Assembly (NCBI GenBank): GCA_963721305.1
Contig: CAVRIR010000004.1
Coordinates: forward strand, 496,001 to 560,000
Direction of reading: 5' to 3'
Length of the DNA stretch: 64,000 nt
Source: DATAES01 sp963721305
GTDB lineage: Bacteria; Actinomycetota; Acidimicrobiia; Acidimicrobiales; JACDCH01
The number at the start of each line of letters is the position of its first letter. The stretch's first letter is position 1. Below, piece by piece: positions 1 to 8,720 of this stretch. The notes under the pieces are model-generated. The model was given only the letters and a program-made list of their open reading frames with translations. It made no database searches and was not told where the DNA came from. The translations under genes were made by a program, and so were the position numbers.

Positions 1-1
1 C

Positions 2-1909
2 GACATCCCGCAAGTGTTGAAGGACGCGGTCGTCGCCGCCGAGGACAAGCACTTCTACGACCACGGCGGTGTCGACGTCGGCTCGACGGTCCGCGCGCTG
101 TGGGACGACCTGAGCAACGGCTCGGTCGTGCAGGGCGGCTCGACGATCACGCAGCAGTACGTCAAGAACGTGTTCACCAACGGTGAGCGCAGCATCGGCC
201 GGAAGGTGCGGGAGGCGATCATCGCGGGCCAGCTCGACCGCCAGCTCGACAAGGACACCATCCTGTTCCGGTACCTGTCGACCATCTACTTCGGCAGCGG
301 CTCGTACGGCGTCGGCGCGGCCTCGGAGACGTACTTCCGCACGCCTGTCAGCCAGCTCAACCTGTCCCAAGCGGCGCTGCTCGCCGCGGTCATCCCGTCG
401 CCCAGCAAGTACTCGCCGCTGGTGGATCCGGTGGTCGCCGAGCAACGACGCAAGCTCGTGCTCGACGAGATGCTCCAACAAGGTCGCATCACCCAAGCGG
501 TGCACGACCTGACGCTGCAAGTGCCCGTGTGGCTCGCGGTCAACGGCCCACCGCCGGGACCGGCAACGATCATCTACCCACCGGAGCAGCAGCAGTCGAC
601 CCAGCCGTGGTTCACCGAGTACGTCCACTCGTGGCTCGAAGCCAACCTGCCGGGATGCCAACCGAACGCGTGCCCGCTCCTCGACCAGGGCGGCCTTCGT
701 GTCGTCACGACGCTCGACCCGCGCATGCAACAAGCAGCGCAGGACGAAGTGGCGAGGACGATGGCCAACAACGACCCGGAGCTGCAGATGTCGCTCGTGT
801 CGGTCGAGCCCCCGACGGGGTTTGTCAAAGCCATGGTCGGTGGCCGTGATTATGGGTTCTCGCAGGTCAACACCGCGCTCGCGCCCCGGCAACCGGGATC
901 GTCATTCAAACCGTTCGTGCTGGCGTCAGCGTTCGAGCAAGGCGTGCAACCGTCGAAGGTGTACTCGGGCGCGCCGCTGAAGCTGCCCGACGGCACGACG
1001 ATCCAGAACTACGGCGGTGAGTCCTTCGGCAAACTCGACCTGCGGCACGCGACGTGGCAGAGCGTGAACGGTGTGTACGCGCGCCTCGTGCTCGACACGG
1101 GCGTCGACAAGACGATGGCCATGGCGCAGCGGCTCGGCGCCGACATGCCGACGTACGACCCTTCGAAGTACGGCGCCAGCGTCGCCCTCGGTGTCATCGA
1201 CGTGTCGCCGTTGCAGATGGCGTCCGCGTACGGCGTGTTCGCCAACCATGGCAAGCGCGCCGCGCCCACACCGGTGCTGCAGGTGTTCGGACCGGACGGC
1301 AAGCTCATCATCGACAACACACACGCCGCCGAAAACGCGCAACCAGTCGTGTCGGACGTCGTCGCCGACAACGTCACCGACGTGCTGCGTGGCGTGCTCG
1401 TCTCCGGCACCGCCGGGGGCAAAGGGCTCGGTGGCCAACCGGCCGCCGGCAAGACGGGCACCGCCGAGGACGCAGCCAACGCATGGTTCGTGGGCTACAC
1501 GCCGACGCTGTCGACCGCGGTGTGGATGGGTCACCTCCACTGCGGCGCAGGACCGCAGTGCGGGATGCACAACATCAACGGCGTGCGTGAAGTCACGGGC
1601 GGCACGATCCCGGCTTCGACGTGGCAGCGATACATGAAGCGCGCGCTCGTCGGCGTGCCCGTCACCGACTTCAACCAGCCTGCGCCGATCCAGACCTTCG
1701 CCGATGCCGCGAAGCGCGACGCACGCAACGGGTTCGACCCGGGACCGCGCCGGTATCCGGCCGGCGTTCCCGGGGAGGCTCCTTATGCATACGACGTCGC
1801 GCCGCCGGACGCGGCTGCGCCCACGACGTCGACGAGCACCACGACATCCACGACGACACCGCATCCTTCGTCGACCGTCGTGCCACCATCGACGGTTCTC
1901 GGCAACTGA
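2..1909 (+). CDS. Class A penicillin-binding protein (transglycosylase/transpeptidase), 5' end outside window
   Basis: This bifunctional enzyme polymerises lipid II glycan strands and cross-links their stem peptides outside the cytoplasmic membrane. The reading frame is open to the left edge, so the membrane anchor and the start lie upstream; a GTG at 14 is only an internal valine. The glycosyltransferase motif with the catalytic Glu (EDKHFYDHGG) is at the very start. The transpeptidase domain shows SSFK (SxxK, near 905), SVN (SxN, near 1060) and KTGTA (near 1450). The C-terminal 30 residues are a Thr/Ser/Pro tail, common in actinobacterial PBPs. The gene ends 3 bp before a convergent gene. 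The family assignment is secure; the exact paralogue is not resolved. Confidence 0.93.
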   Translation, partial: DIPQVLKDAVVAAEDKHFYDHGGVDVGSTVRALWDDLSNGSVVQGGSTITQQYVKNVFTNGERSIGRKVREAIIAGQLDRQLDKDTILFRYLSTIYFGSGSYGVGAASETYFRTPVSQLNLSQAALLAAVIPSPSKYSPLVDPVVAEQRRKLVLDEMLQQGRITQAVHDLTLQVPVWLAVNGPPPGPATIIYPPEQQQSTQPWFTEYVHSWLEANLPGCQPNACPLLDQGGLRVVTTLDPRMQQAAQDEVARTMANNDPELQMSLVSVEPPTGFVKAMVGGRDYGFSQVNTALAPRQPGSSFKPFVLASAFEQGVQPSKVYSGAPLKLPDGTTIQNYGGESFGKLDLRHATWQSVNGVYARLVLDTGVDKTMAMAQRLGADMPTYDPSKYGASVALGVIDVSPLQMASAYGVFANHGKRAAPTPVLQVFGPDGKLIIDNTHAAENAQPVVSDVVADNVTDVLRGVLVSGTAGGKGLGGQPAAGKTGTAEDAANAWFVGYTPTLSTAVWMGHLHCGAGPQCGMHNINGVREVTGGTIPASTWQRYMKRALVGVPVTDFNQPAPIQTFADAAKRDARNGFDPGPRRYPAGVPGEAPYAYDVAPPDAAAPTTSTSTTTSTTTPHPSSTVVPPSTVLGN

Positions 1910-1912
1910 CGG

Positions 1913-2860
1913 CTACCCGCCTGGCTGCGGGCTCCCGTCCGGGCACTTGAGCACGGACGAGCACGACAGGCGGATGAGCGGGGCGAAGTACACCGCGTCG
2001 GGTTGGAAGCCGAGCGGTGCGTACGTGCGTGAAGCGACGGCGACGACGTTGCCGTCGGAATCGAGCAGCGGGCCGCCCTGGAACTGGGGGCCGACCGGCG
2101 CGTCGTGCTGCAGGCCGTCCGCGGCGACGTCGGCGACGAAGCCTTGTGTGATCGCCGCGCCGGTCGAGCCGAGTCCCGAGATGGCGAAGACCCGGTCGCC
2201 GATCTTCGGAGGTGTGCCGGCGCTCTCCCAAGGAAGCGCGGGAAGGCTCGGTCGCGTCACGCTCAACAGCGCGAGGTCATGTGTCGGATCCCACGTGAAC
2301 ACGGTCGCGGTGAGATCGCCTTGACCCTGTTTGCGCAGCGTTACCGCCGGACCGGGTTGTTGTGTCGCCGCCTGCACGGTCGTGTACGAGGTCAGCAGGA
2401 ACGAGGTCTGGCTGTCGGAGAACACGACGAACGCCGATCCGACCGATGGTGCTCCGGCTTGGTCGAGCGTGTTCACGAACCAAACAGAGGGCGCGGCCTT
2501 GTTGAGCAAACCGGTCAGCGTGTCGCCGCTCGCCGCGAACTTCTGCAACTCGTCGAGCTGGTTGTGGACGTCCTGCTTCGCGCGGTCGCCTTCGTCCTGC
2601 ACTTCCTTCTTCGCCGCATCGAGCTGATCGCCGAACCCGCCCACGAAGTTGTCGACCTTGCTGACCGTCTGCTCTTGCCGATTCTCGTAGTAGGCGTACA
2701 ACACCGCGCCGCTGAGGGCGGCCGCGATGCCCATGAAGAACAGCAGTGCCGACAAGCCGAGTGCAGTCCTCGGAACGAGCCGGCGCTCGCGGTTTGCGCG
2801 GTGCCGCCCTTCGGCCTTCGGAGCCTCTGGAGCCTCGGTCGAGCCCTCGTCCAGCCCCAT
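1913..2860 (-). CDS. Membrane-anchored trypsin-fold protein, probable pseudoprotease
   Basis: The predicted protein of 315 aa has a charged N-terminal tail, one membrane helix (about residues 33-57), a coiled-coil-like stretch rich in Lys/Glu/Asp (60-110) and a trypsin/HtrA-like domain. The family's TNxHV block reads SFLLTSYTTV, without the catalytic His. The Asp block (DPTHDLALL) is intact. The GNSGGP block reads QFQGGPLLDSDG, with Gln where the catalytic Ser should be. Two of three triad residues are therefore apparently absent, and a binding or sensor role is more likely than proteolysis (inference). I chose the ATG at 2860 because it begins the MGLDEG tail just before the helix; a longer frame runs into the divergent fxsA gene. 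Confidence 0.8.
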   Translation of the reverse strand: MGLDEGSTEAPEAPKAEGRHRANRERRLVPRTALGLSALLFFMGIAAALSGAVLYAYYENRQEQTVSKVDNFVGGFGDQLDAAKKEVQDEGDRAKQDVHNQLDELQKFAASGDTLTGLLNKAAPSVWFVNTLDQAGAPSVGSAFVVFSDSQTSFLLTSYTTVQAATQQPGPAVTLRKQGQGDLTATVFTWDPTHDLALLSVTRPSLPALPWESAGTPPKIGDRVFAISGLGSTGAAITQGFVADVAADGLQHDAPVGPQFQGGPLLDSDGNVVAVASRTYAPLGFQPDAVYFAPLIRLSCSSVLKCPDGSPQPGG

Positions 2861-2893
2861 CGGGCAGACGGTAGCCAACGGTACGCTTGACGG

Positions 2894-3376
2894 ATGTTCG
2901 CCCTCTTGGTGGTGCTGGCCATCGCCGAGCTGTGGGTGATCGTCGAGGTCGCGTCGGCCGTCGGCGTCCTGCAGACCATCTTCTTGCTCTTCGCGATCAC
3001 GGTCATCGGCATCTGGCTCGTGAAGCGGCAGGGCCTCGCGCTGCTGGGCCGGCTCCGGGCCACGATCGACCAGGGCGGCGTACCCCACCGCGAGCTGGTC
3101 GACGGCTTCCTGATCCTCTTCGCCGGCATCCTGCTGATCCCACCGGGCTTCATCACCGACGTCGCTGGTCTGCTGCTCTTGCTGCCGCCCGTGCGGTGGG
3201 GCATCCGCGCGTTGCTCATGCGCAGCTTCACCCGGCGGACGTCATTCGCCGCGCGCTTCGTCGACGGCGTCGGGCGGCGTGTCGAGTTTCGCGACGTCGA
3301 CTTCCGTGATGTCGGTTCGCACGATGCCGACCCGACTCGCCGTGACCCGAAGCAACCGCCCGAGCTCGAGCCTTGA
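2894..3376 (+). CDS. fxsA: FxsA family membrane protein
   Basis: The 160-aa protein has the FxsA layout: two hydrophobic segments at the N-terminus (residues 1-50), the conserved amphipathic linker with GLALLGRLR, and a further hydrophobic pair (75-105) containing LLIPPGFITDVAG, the family signature. FxsA is an inner-membrane protein first known for relieving phage T7 exclusion when overproduced in E. coli; its normal role is unclear. The hydrophilic C-terminal tail (about 115-160) is variable in the family. The gene is divergent from the pseudoprotease gene and its stop overlaps the start of the NUDIX gene, which suggests an operon with the two downstream hydrolases. Confidence 0.9.
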   Translation: MFALLVVLAIAELWVIVEVASAVGVLQTIFLLFAITVIGIWLVKRQGLALLGRLRATIDQGGVPHRELVDGFLILFAGILLIPPGFITDVAGLLLLLPPVRWGIRALLMRSFTRRTSFAARFVDGVGRRVEFRDVDFRDVGSHDADPTRRDPKQPPELEP

Positions 3377-4077
3377 CCGCGGCGCACGACGTGCCCGTGC
3401 GTGAAGCGGCCACGGTGGCGGTCGTGCGCGACGGCGACGAAGGACTCGAGGTGTTCATGGTCCGGCGCACGGTCGACGCGGTGTTCTCGCCCGGCGCGCA
3501 CGTCTTTCCCGGCGGTGCACTCGACGAAGCCGACCGATCTGCAGGCACCGAAGCGTGCTGTGACGGCCTCGACGACGTCGCCGCATCGGCGCTGCTGGGC
3601 GTGACGGATGGCGGACTCGGCTACTTCGTCGCCGCCGCCCGTGAATGCTTCGAGGAAGCCGGCCTTCTGCTCGCGCGTTCGGACGGCGAGCTCGTCACCG
3701 ACGTCGACCGGTACACGAAGCATCGCGACGCCTTGAACGCCGGTGAATGCGTGCTCTGCGACGTCTGCACGTCCGAATCGCTCACGCTCGCCGTCGACCT
3801 GCTCATGCCGTTCGGACACTGGATCACGCCGATCGGCCCGCCGCGCCGCTTCGACACGCGGTTCTTCGTCGCGCCCGCGCCGCCCAGCCAGAACCCGAGC
3901 CACGACGGTCGGGAGACAACCGAAGGGCTCTGGACACGACCAGCGGACGTCCTCGCTGCCGCGAGCGCTGGAACGGTGGAGCTGATCGAGCCGACGCGAT
4001 ACACCCTCGAGGCGTTGGGCGCGTACGACCGCATCGGTGACGTGTTTGCATCGCACGTCGTGGGCGGTTCGGCGTGA
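3373..4077 (+). CDS. NUDIX hydrolase, NUDT19-like
   Basis: NUDIX enzymes hydrolyse nucleoside diphosphates linked to another moiety. The N-terminal half carries GAHVFPGGALDEAD and, after an insertion of about 40 residues, the metal-binding core RECFEEAGLLL. The split NUDIX box and the later WITPIGPPRRFDTRFF stretch are typical of the NUDT19/RP2 group, whose mammalian member acts on CoA and acyl-CoA. The substrate here is not known. The TTG at 3373 overlaps the fxsA stop; a GTG at 3391 is an alternative. The stop overlaps the next start (GTGA), so this gene and the metallo-beta-lactamase-fold gene are probably translationally coupled. Confidence 0.88.
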   Translation: MTAAHDVPVREAATVAVVRDGDEGLEVFMVRRTVDAVFSPGAHVFPGGALDEADRSAGTEACCDGLDDVAASALLGVTDGGLGYFVAAARECFEEAGLLLARSDGELVTDVDRYTKHRDALNAGECVLCDVCTSESLTLAVDLLMPFGHWITPIGPPRRFDTRFFVAPAPPSQNPSHDGRETTEGLWTRPADVLAAASAGTVELIEPTRYTLEALGAYDRIGDVFASHVVGGSA

Positions 4078-4952
4078 CCGACGTCGAGCGGCCGCCGCCG
4101 AAGCCCTTGGTCACGGGCGTGGCGTCGGCGCTCAGTCCGATGGTCCGGCGTGTGCTCGCACCGAACCCCGGTGTGATGACCGGACCGGGAACGAACACGT
4201 ACCTCGTCGGCATCGACGAAGTCGCCGTCATCGATCCCGCGGTTGAAGACGAAGCGCACATCGACGCGATCGTCGGTTGCGGTGGCGATCGCATCCGCTG
4301 GATCTTGTGCACCCACACCCATCCCGATCACTTCCCCGGTGCCGCTCCCCTGAAGGAGCGGACCGGTGCGGAAGTGCTGGCGTACACGTCGCGCGACGGA
4401 CTCGAGGTCGACGCCGAGATCGGCGAAGGGTTCCGCATCGAAGCCACCGAGTTCCGGCTCAGGGCGCTCCATACGCCCGGCCACGCATCCAACCACCTCT
4501 GTTACATGCTCGAAGAGGAACGGCTGCTGTTCTCGGGCGATCACGTCATGCAAGGGTCCACCGTCGTCATCGCTCCCCCGGATGGTGACATGGCCGCGTA
4601 CTTGCAATCGCTCGAGCGGTTGCTCTCGTTGCGGCTGCGGTACATCGCGCCGGGTCACGGCCATCTGATCGACGACCCTCAGGCCGTGATCGACGAGTAC
4701 ATCGCGCACCGGCTCGAACGGGAAGACCAGGTGATGAACGCGGTGCAGTGCGGCGACCGCACCGTCGAGGCGATCGTGGCGCGTCTGTATCCGGGACTGA
4801 TCGACGACTTGGTGCCGCGTGCGAGGCAGACGGTGCACGCGCACCTGCGAAAGCTCACCGCCGACGGCCGCGTCACGACGTCCGACGCCGACGACGAAGC
4901 CGCCGACTGGACCCCCAAGCGCACCGCCGCCCACCCCAAACCCTCACATTGA
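4074..4952 (+). CDS. Metallo-beta-lactamase-fold hydrolase, LACTB2-like
   Basis: The 292-aa protein has the MBL zinc ligands in order: THTHPDHF (HxHxDH), a HASNH segment, FSGDHV and APGHGH. The region after residue about 215 resembles a winged helix (VPRARQTVHAHLRKLTADG), as in the LACTB2 group of MBL proteins. LACTB2 is an endoribonuclease, but many bacterial members of this group have no assigned substrate. The GTG start at 4074 overlaps the NUDIX stop. The gene ends the three-gene run that begins with fxsA; about 175 bp of non-coding sequence follows. Confidence 0.88.
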   Translation: MTDVERPPPKPLVTGVASALSPMVRRVLAPNPGVMTGPGTNTYLVGIDEVAVIDPAVEDEAHIDAIVGCGGDRIRWILCTHTHPDHFPGAAPLKERTGAEVLAYTSRDGLEVDAEIGEGFRIEATEFRLRALHTPGHASNHLCYMLEEERLLFSGDHVMQGSTVVIAPPDGDMAAYLQSLERLLSLRLRYIAPGHGHLIDDPQAVIDEYIAHRLEREDQVMNAVQCGDRTVEAIVARLYPGLIDDLVPRARQTVHAHLRKLTADGRVTTSDADDEAADWTPKRTAAHPKPSH

Positions 4953-4971
4953 TGGCTGACCCACCGAATCC

Positions 4972-5053
4972 GGTCGCTCAGCCGTCACAAAAGGCGAGCG
5001 TCGGGATTCTGTGACGTCTGAGCCACTGATCCGGTGGCTGAGCGATCACAGAA
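4972..5053 (+). repeat. Three copies of a 21-bp motif upstream of the ABC transporter operon
   Basis: The motif, roughly GTnGCTnAGnnnTCACAnAA, occurs in direct orientation at 4972-4992, inverted at 5007-5026 and direct again at 5033-5053. Pairwise matches are about 17 of 20. The array sits in the only sizeable non-coding gap (4953-5127) before the ATPase start, so an operator for an unlinked regulator is the simplest reading. No regulator gene is adjacent. The same arms could also pair in RNA as a hairpin (4972-4992 with 5007-5026), so an attenuator is an alternative. Confidence 0.55.
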
Positions 5054-5127
5054 CGGATGCACGAGTGAGGGCTCGACGGCCCCTGCACCGGAGGACGGAC
5101 AGCGCGGCAGGTACCTTCGAAGAGGTT

Positions 5128-5880
5128 ATGGCCCAGCCGATCCTGTCTGCGCGGGGCGTGCGGAAGACGTACAGGACGGCTGCCCACGATGTCGAGGCGC
5201 TGCGCGGCATCGACGTCGACATCGCGCCCGGCGAACTCGTCATGGTCATGGGCCCGTCCGGCAACGGCAAGACCACGATGCTCAATTGCCTGTCGGGTCT
5301 CGACGACATCGATGCCGGGACGGTGTTCGTCGACGGGGTCGACATCCACGCGCTGTCCGATGCCGATCGCACCGCGCAACGAGCACGGCGCATGGGGTTC
5401 GTGTTCCAGAGCTTCAACCTCATCCCGGTCTTCACCGCAGTCGAGAACGTCGAGCTGCCCTTGCTCGTGATCGGCACGCGGGCCAAGGCAGCGCGAGAGC
5501 GAGCGAGCCTGCTGCTCGAACGCGTTGGGCTCGGCGAGCGTCTCAACCACCGTCCGGCAGAGATGTCCGGCGGCGAGCAACAGCGCGTCGCCATCGCTCG
5601 AGCACTGGTCGCCGAGCCCGCGATCGTGTGGGCCGACGAGCCGACAGGGAACCTCGACTCGCAGACTGCAGGCGCGGTGCTCGACCTGCTGTTCGAAGTG
5701 CACGCCGCCGGTTGGACCGTCGTGCTCGTCACGCACGATCAGACGATCGGCGCTCGCGGCGAACGCATCCTGCAGGTGCGTGACGGGCGGATCACGGCGG
5801 ACGGCCCGCCGTCGCTGGTGCTCAGCGACGAGCCGATCAGGCCGCTGTGGGCGCGCACGCGTCGCGTCATATCACCCTGA
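5128..5880 (+). CDS. ABC transporter ATP-binding protein, LolD/MacB type
   Basis: This ATPase powers the adjacent FtsX-type permease. It shows the Walker A (GPSGNGKTT), Q-loop (VFQSFNLIPVFTAVENVELP), signature (MSGGEQQR), Walker B (IVWADEPTGNLDS) and H-loop (THD). The FQSFNL and TGNLD wording is characteristic of the MacB/LolD/FtsE subgroup, which usually acts mechanically on envelope substrates. I chose the ATG at 5128, which gives 250 aa and the usual short N-terminus; a longer frame from 5011 would run through the upstream repeat array. The stop and the permease start overlap in TGATG. Confidence 0.93.
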   Translation: MAQPILSARGVRKTYRTAAHDVEALRGIDVDIAPGELVMVMGPSGNGKTTMLNCLSGLDDIDAGTVFVDGVDIHALSDADRTAQRARRMGFVFQSFNLIPVFTAVENVELPLLVIGTRAKAARERASLLLERVGLGERLNHRPAEMSGGEQQRVAIARALVAEPAIVWADEPTGNLDSQTAGAVLDLLFEVHAAGWTVVLVTHDQTIGARGERILQVRDGRITADGPPSLVLSDEPIRPLWARTRRVISP

Positions 5881-8720
5881 TGCGTCCCGGCCTCGCCGTC
5901 GTCATCGTCCGGCTCGCAATGCGCAACGCGTTTCGGCGCAAGGGTGAAGCGCTGCTCGTTGTTCTCGGCTCGTTGCTCGGTACAGCGATCATCACGTCGT
6001 CGTTCGTTGTCGGTGACACGTTGAACGCCACCATCCGAGATCAAGCGCGCACGCGCCTCGGGCCGATCGACGAGATCGCGTTGGTGCACGACATGCATCA
6101 AATCGACACGGTGGTGCAACGGATCACGAGCACGCCGCTGCCGGACACCGACGGCCTCCTGCAAGAGACGACCTCGAGTGTGGCCGTCATCGCCAAGTCC
6201 GACGTCACCGGCCAGCAGATGGCCGAGCCGGACGCCTTCGTGCAGGAGCTGGACTTCAACGCCGGGCGCGCCTTCGGCGGAAACGTGGGTGACACCGGAC
6301 TGGCCGACGCCGGCGCGACGCCCGCCGGCGACGAAGCCGTGCTCGGTGCCGATCTGGCGGACGAGCTCGGCGTCGACGTCGGCGATCAGATCGACGTCTT
6401 CGCCTTCGGTCAGACGAGGAGGTTCACCGTTCGCAACTTCGCGCCGCGGCTCGGTGTCGCCGGGTTCCATCCCGGCTTCCAGACACGGGCCGAGAACATC
6501 TTCGTCGCGCCCGGGACGATGGCGGCGATGGCCGCGTCTGCACCTCCGGGCGCGGTGTTGCCTGAGGGACGGGTTCTCATCTCGAACGTCGGTGGCGTGT
6601 TCGACAGCACCGGTCCGAGCGACGCGGTGATCCGCGAGCTGCAGGTCCGCACCGCGGGCGCTGGTGCGATCGAGTTCACCGACGAGAAGCAACAGACGCT
6701 GGCGTTCGCCGATCGCCAGGGCCGCAACTTCACTCGTCTGTTCGGCCTGATCGGCAGCTTCGCCGTGGTGGCAGGCGTCCTGCTGCTGATCAACATCTTC
6801 GTGATGCTGGCGGAAGAACGGAAGTCCGAGCTCGGCACGTTGCGGGCGCTCGGCTTCACTCGCCGGCACCTCATACGGGTCTTCGGTTTGGAAGGCACCG
6901 CGTATTCGTTGCTCGCGGCCGCGCTCGGCGTGGTCACGGGCATTGGTGTCGGCGCCGTTGTGGTCCGCGCGACCGAAGGCATCTTCGCCCAAGGCCGGCG
7001 GGGGATCGTCGGATTGCGGTTCTCCGTGACACCGGCGAGTCTCGTCGCCGGCTTCCTCATCGGGCTCGGCATCGCGATGATCACCGTCTGGGGAACGAGC
7101 GTGCGGATCAGCCGGCTCAACATCATCCGCGCCATCCGAGACACCCCGGAACCGCCGCCCGAGCGGCGGACGGCGCGCACGCTTCGACCGCAGATCGCGG
7201 GCGTCGTGGTCGGAGGCGTCATCTTCGCGTTCGCGCTCATCGCGAAGCAGCCGATGGCCGCGCTGCTCGGACCCGCACTCGCGGCGGCGTGCACCGTCCC
7301 GTTGCTCGCCACTCGTCTCTCGCAACGGCTGGCCATCACGTTGCCGTGCCTCGCGGTCCTCACCTACACGGTGTTCGCGTTCACGTTGTTGCCGTCGGTC
7401 TTCGACGACAGCGACATCCAGGTGTTCTTCGTGCAGGGACTCGTGCTCGTGCTCACCGGCGTCATGCTCGCCGTGACCAACGACGAGCAGTTCCACTGGG
7501 TCACCAAGTGGCTGGCGGCCGCGGGCGGCGGGCTCGCCACCCGATTGGGACTCGCCAACCCGCTCGCGAAGCGAGTACGGACCGGACTGCTCCTCGGCAT
7601 GTACTCGCTGATCGTGTTCGTGCTCGTGTTCATGGCCATCTTCGCCGCGGTGTTTCAGGCGCAAGCGCCGCGCATCACCGCTGACGCGGCCGCCGGCTTC
7701 GACCTGCGCGTCGACAGCAACCCCGGCAATCCCGTCGACGCGGCGTTGCTGCAGAAGGACGCGTCCGTCGGTGTCGCGGTGCCTCTCGTCCTCGCCGACG
7801 CGGAGTTCCAGACGAGCGCGGACCAGACGCCGGTGCCACAGGCGCTCACCGGTTTCGACCAGTCACTTCTGGCAAGCGGCGGACCCAAGCTCACGACGCG
7901 CGACGCGCGCTACCCGACGGACCAGGCGGCATGGGAGGCGGTGCTCGGTTCGCCTGACTTCGCGATCGTGCCGGCCGACTTCCTCGGCGCCGGTGGCAAC
8001 GGTCCGGCGCGCGCGTCGGTGCACGTCGGACAGCAAGTGACGCTCGTGAACCCGGCCACCGGCCGCCGGCACCCACTGACCGTGGTGGGTCTCGTCGGCA
8101 GCCTCGATCCCGCGGAGAACGGCGCGATGGTCGCGGCGTCCAACCTCCCGACATTCGTCGAGCGGACCTCGGCTTCGCGCTTCTACGTCAAAGTGAAGCC
8201 AGGTCACGACGCGGACGGCGTTGCGCAGCACATGCAAGGCGCCTTCGTCGCCTATGGCGTCAAGGCCGACACCTTCGGCTCGCTCGTCGACGATCGGTTG
8301 AGCGGTCAGGCCCAGTTCATCGCGCTGTTGGAAGGGTTCTTGTCGCTCGGTCTGCTGATCGGCATCGCCGGTCTCGGCGTGGTCATGGTGCGTGCGGTGC
8401 GCGAACGCCGGCGTGAGATCGGCATGTTGCGCGCCATCGGATGTCCGGCTGGTGTCGTCCGGCGCGCGTTCATGATCGAGGCATCGTTCATCGCGGTGCA
8501 GGGCATCCTCATCGGCGCCGCGTTGGGTTTGGTCACGGGTTTCTCGGTGCTCGGCAGCTCGTCCACATTCGGTGGCGAGTCGCTGCCGTTCACCGTTCCG
8601 TGGACGACGCTCGTCTCGCTGAGCGTCGCCGCGCTGCTCGCGTCCTTGCTCGCCGTGAGCGCGCCCGCCACGCAGGCGAGCCGGGTCAAGCCGGCTGTAG
8701 CGCTTCGGATGACGGACTGA
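5880..8720 (+). CDS. ABC transporter permease with two FtsX domains
   Basis: The 946-aa protein has an N-terminal helix with the AMRNAFRRKGEA entry motif of FtsX-type permeases, a large extracytoplasmic domain (about 40-280), a first three-helix FtsX core (about 285-425) containing ERKSELGTLRALGFTR, a second helix group (about 440-610), a second extracytoplasmic domain (about 615-800) and a final core with ERRREIGMLRAIG (about 820-945). It is therefore a single-chain permease like those of actinobacterial peptide or lipoprotein exporters. The ATG at 5880 overlaps the ATPase stop. The 3' end overlaps the convergent PAP2 gene by 35 bp. The substrate is unknown. Confidence 0.92.
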   Translation: MRPGLAVVIVRLAMRNAFRRKGEALLVVLGSLLGTAIITSSFVVGDTLNATIRDQARTRLGPIDEIALVHDMHQIDTVVQRITSTPLPDTDGLLQETTSSVAVIAKSDVTGQQMAEPDAFVQELDFNAGRAFGGNVGDTGLADAGATPAGDEAVLGADLADELGVDVGDQIDVFAFGQTRRFTVRNFAPRLGVAGFHPGFQTRAENIFVAPGTMAAMAASAPPGAVLPEGRVLISNVGGVFDSTGPSDAVIRELQVRTAGAGAIEFTDEKQQTLAFADRQGRNFTRLFGLIGSFAVVAGVLLLINIFVMLAEERKSELGTLRALGFTRRHLIRVFGLEGTAYSLLAAALGVVTGIGVGAVVVRATEGIFAQGRRGIVGLRFSVTPASLVAGFLIGLGIAMITVWGTSVRISRLNIIRAIRDTPEPPPERRTARTLRPQIAGVVVGGVIFAFALIAKQPMAALLGPALAAACTVPLLATRLSQRLAITLPCLAVLTYTVFAFTLLPSVFDDSDIQVFFVQGLVLVLTGVMLAVTNDEQFHWVTKWLAAAGGGLATRLGLANPLAKRVRTGLLLGMYSLIVFVLVFMAIFAAVFQAQAPRITADAAAGFDLRVDSNPGNPVDAALLQKDASVGVAVPLVLADAEFQTSADQTPVPQALTGFDQSLLASGGPKLTTRDARYPTDQAAWEAVLGSPDFAIVPADFLGAGGNGPARASVHVGQQVTLVNPATGRRHPLTVVGLVGSLDPAENGAMVAASNLPTFVERTSASRFYVKVKPGHDADGVAQHMQGAFVAYGVKADTFGSLVDDRLSGQAQFIALLEGFLSLGLLIGIAGLGVVMVRAVRERRREIGMLRAIGCPAGVVRRAFMIEASFIAVQGILIGAALGLVTGFSVLGSSSTFGGESLPFTVPWTTLVSLSVAALLASLLAVSAPATQASRVKPAVALRMTD

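Noticed and set aside
926..1864. A 312-aa open frame antisense to the PBP gene
   Set aside because: It is Arg-rich and lies opposite the well-supported transpeptidase; it is a shadow of codon bias in high-GC DNA.
2515..4056. A 513-aa open frame on the minus strand
   Set aside because: It overlaps fxsA, the NUDIX gene and the pseudoprotease start, and is mostly Arg/Ser without a domain.
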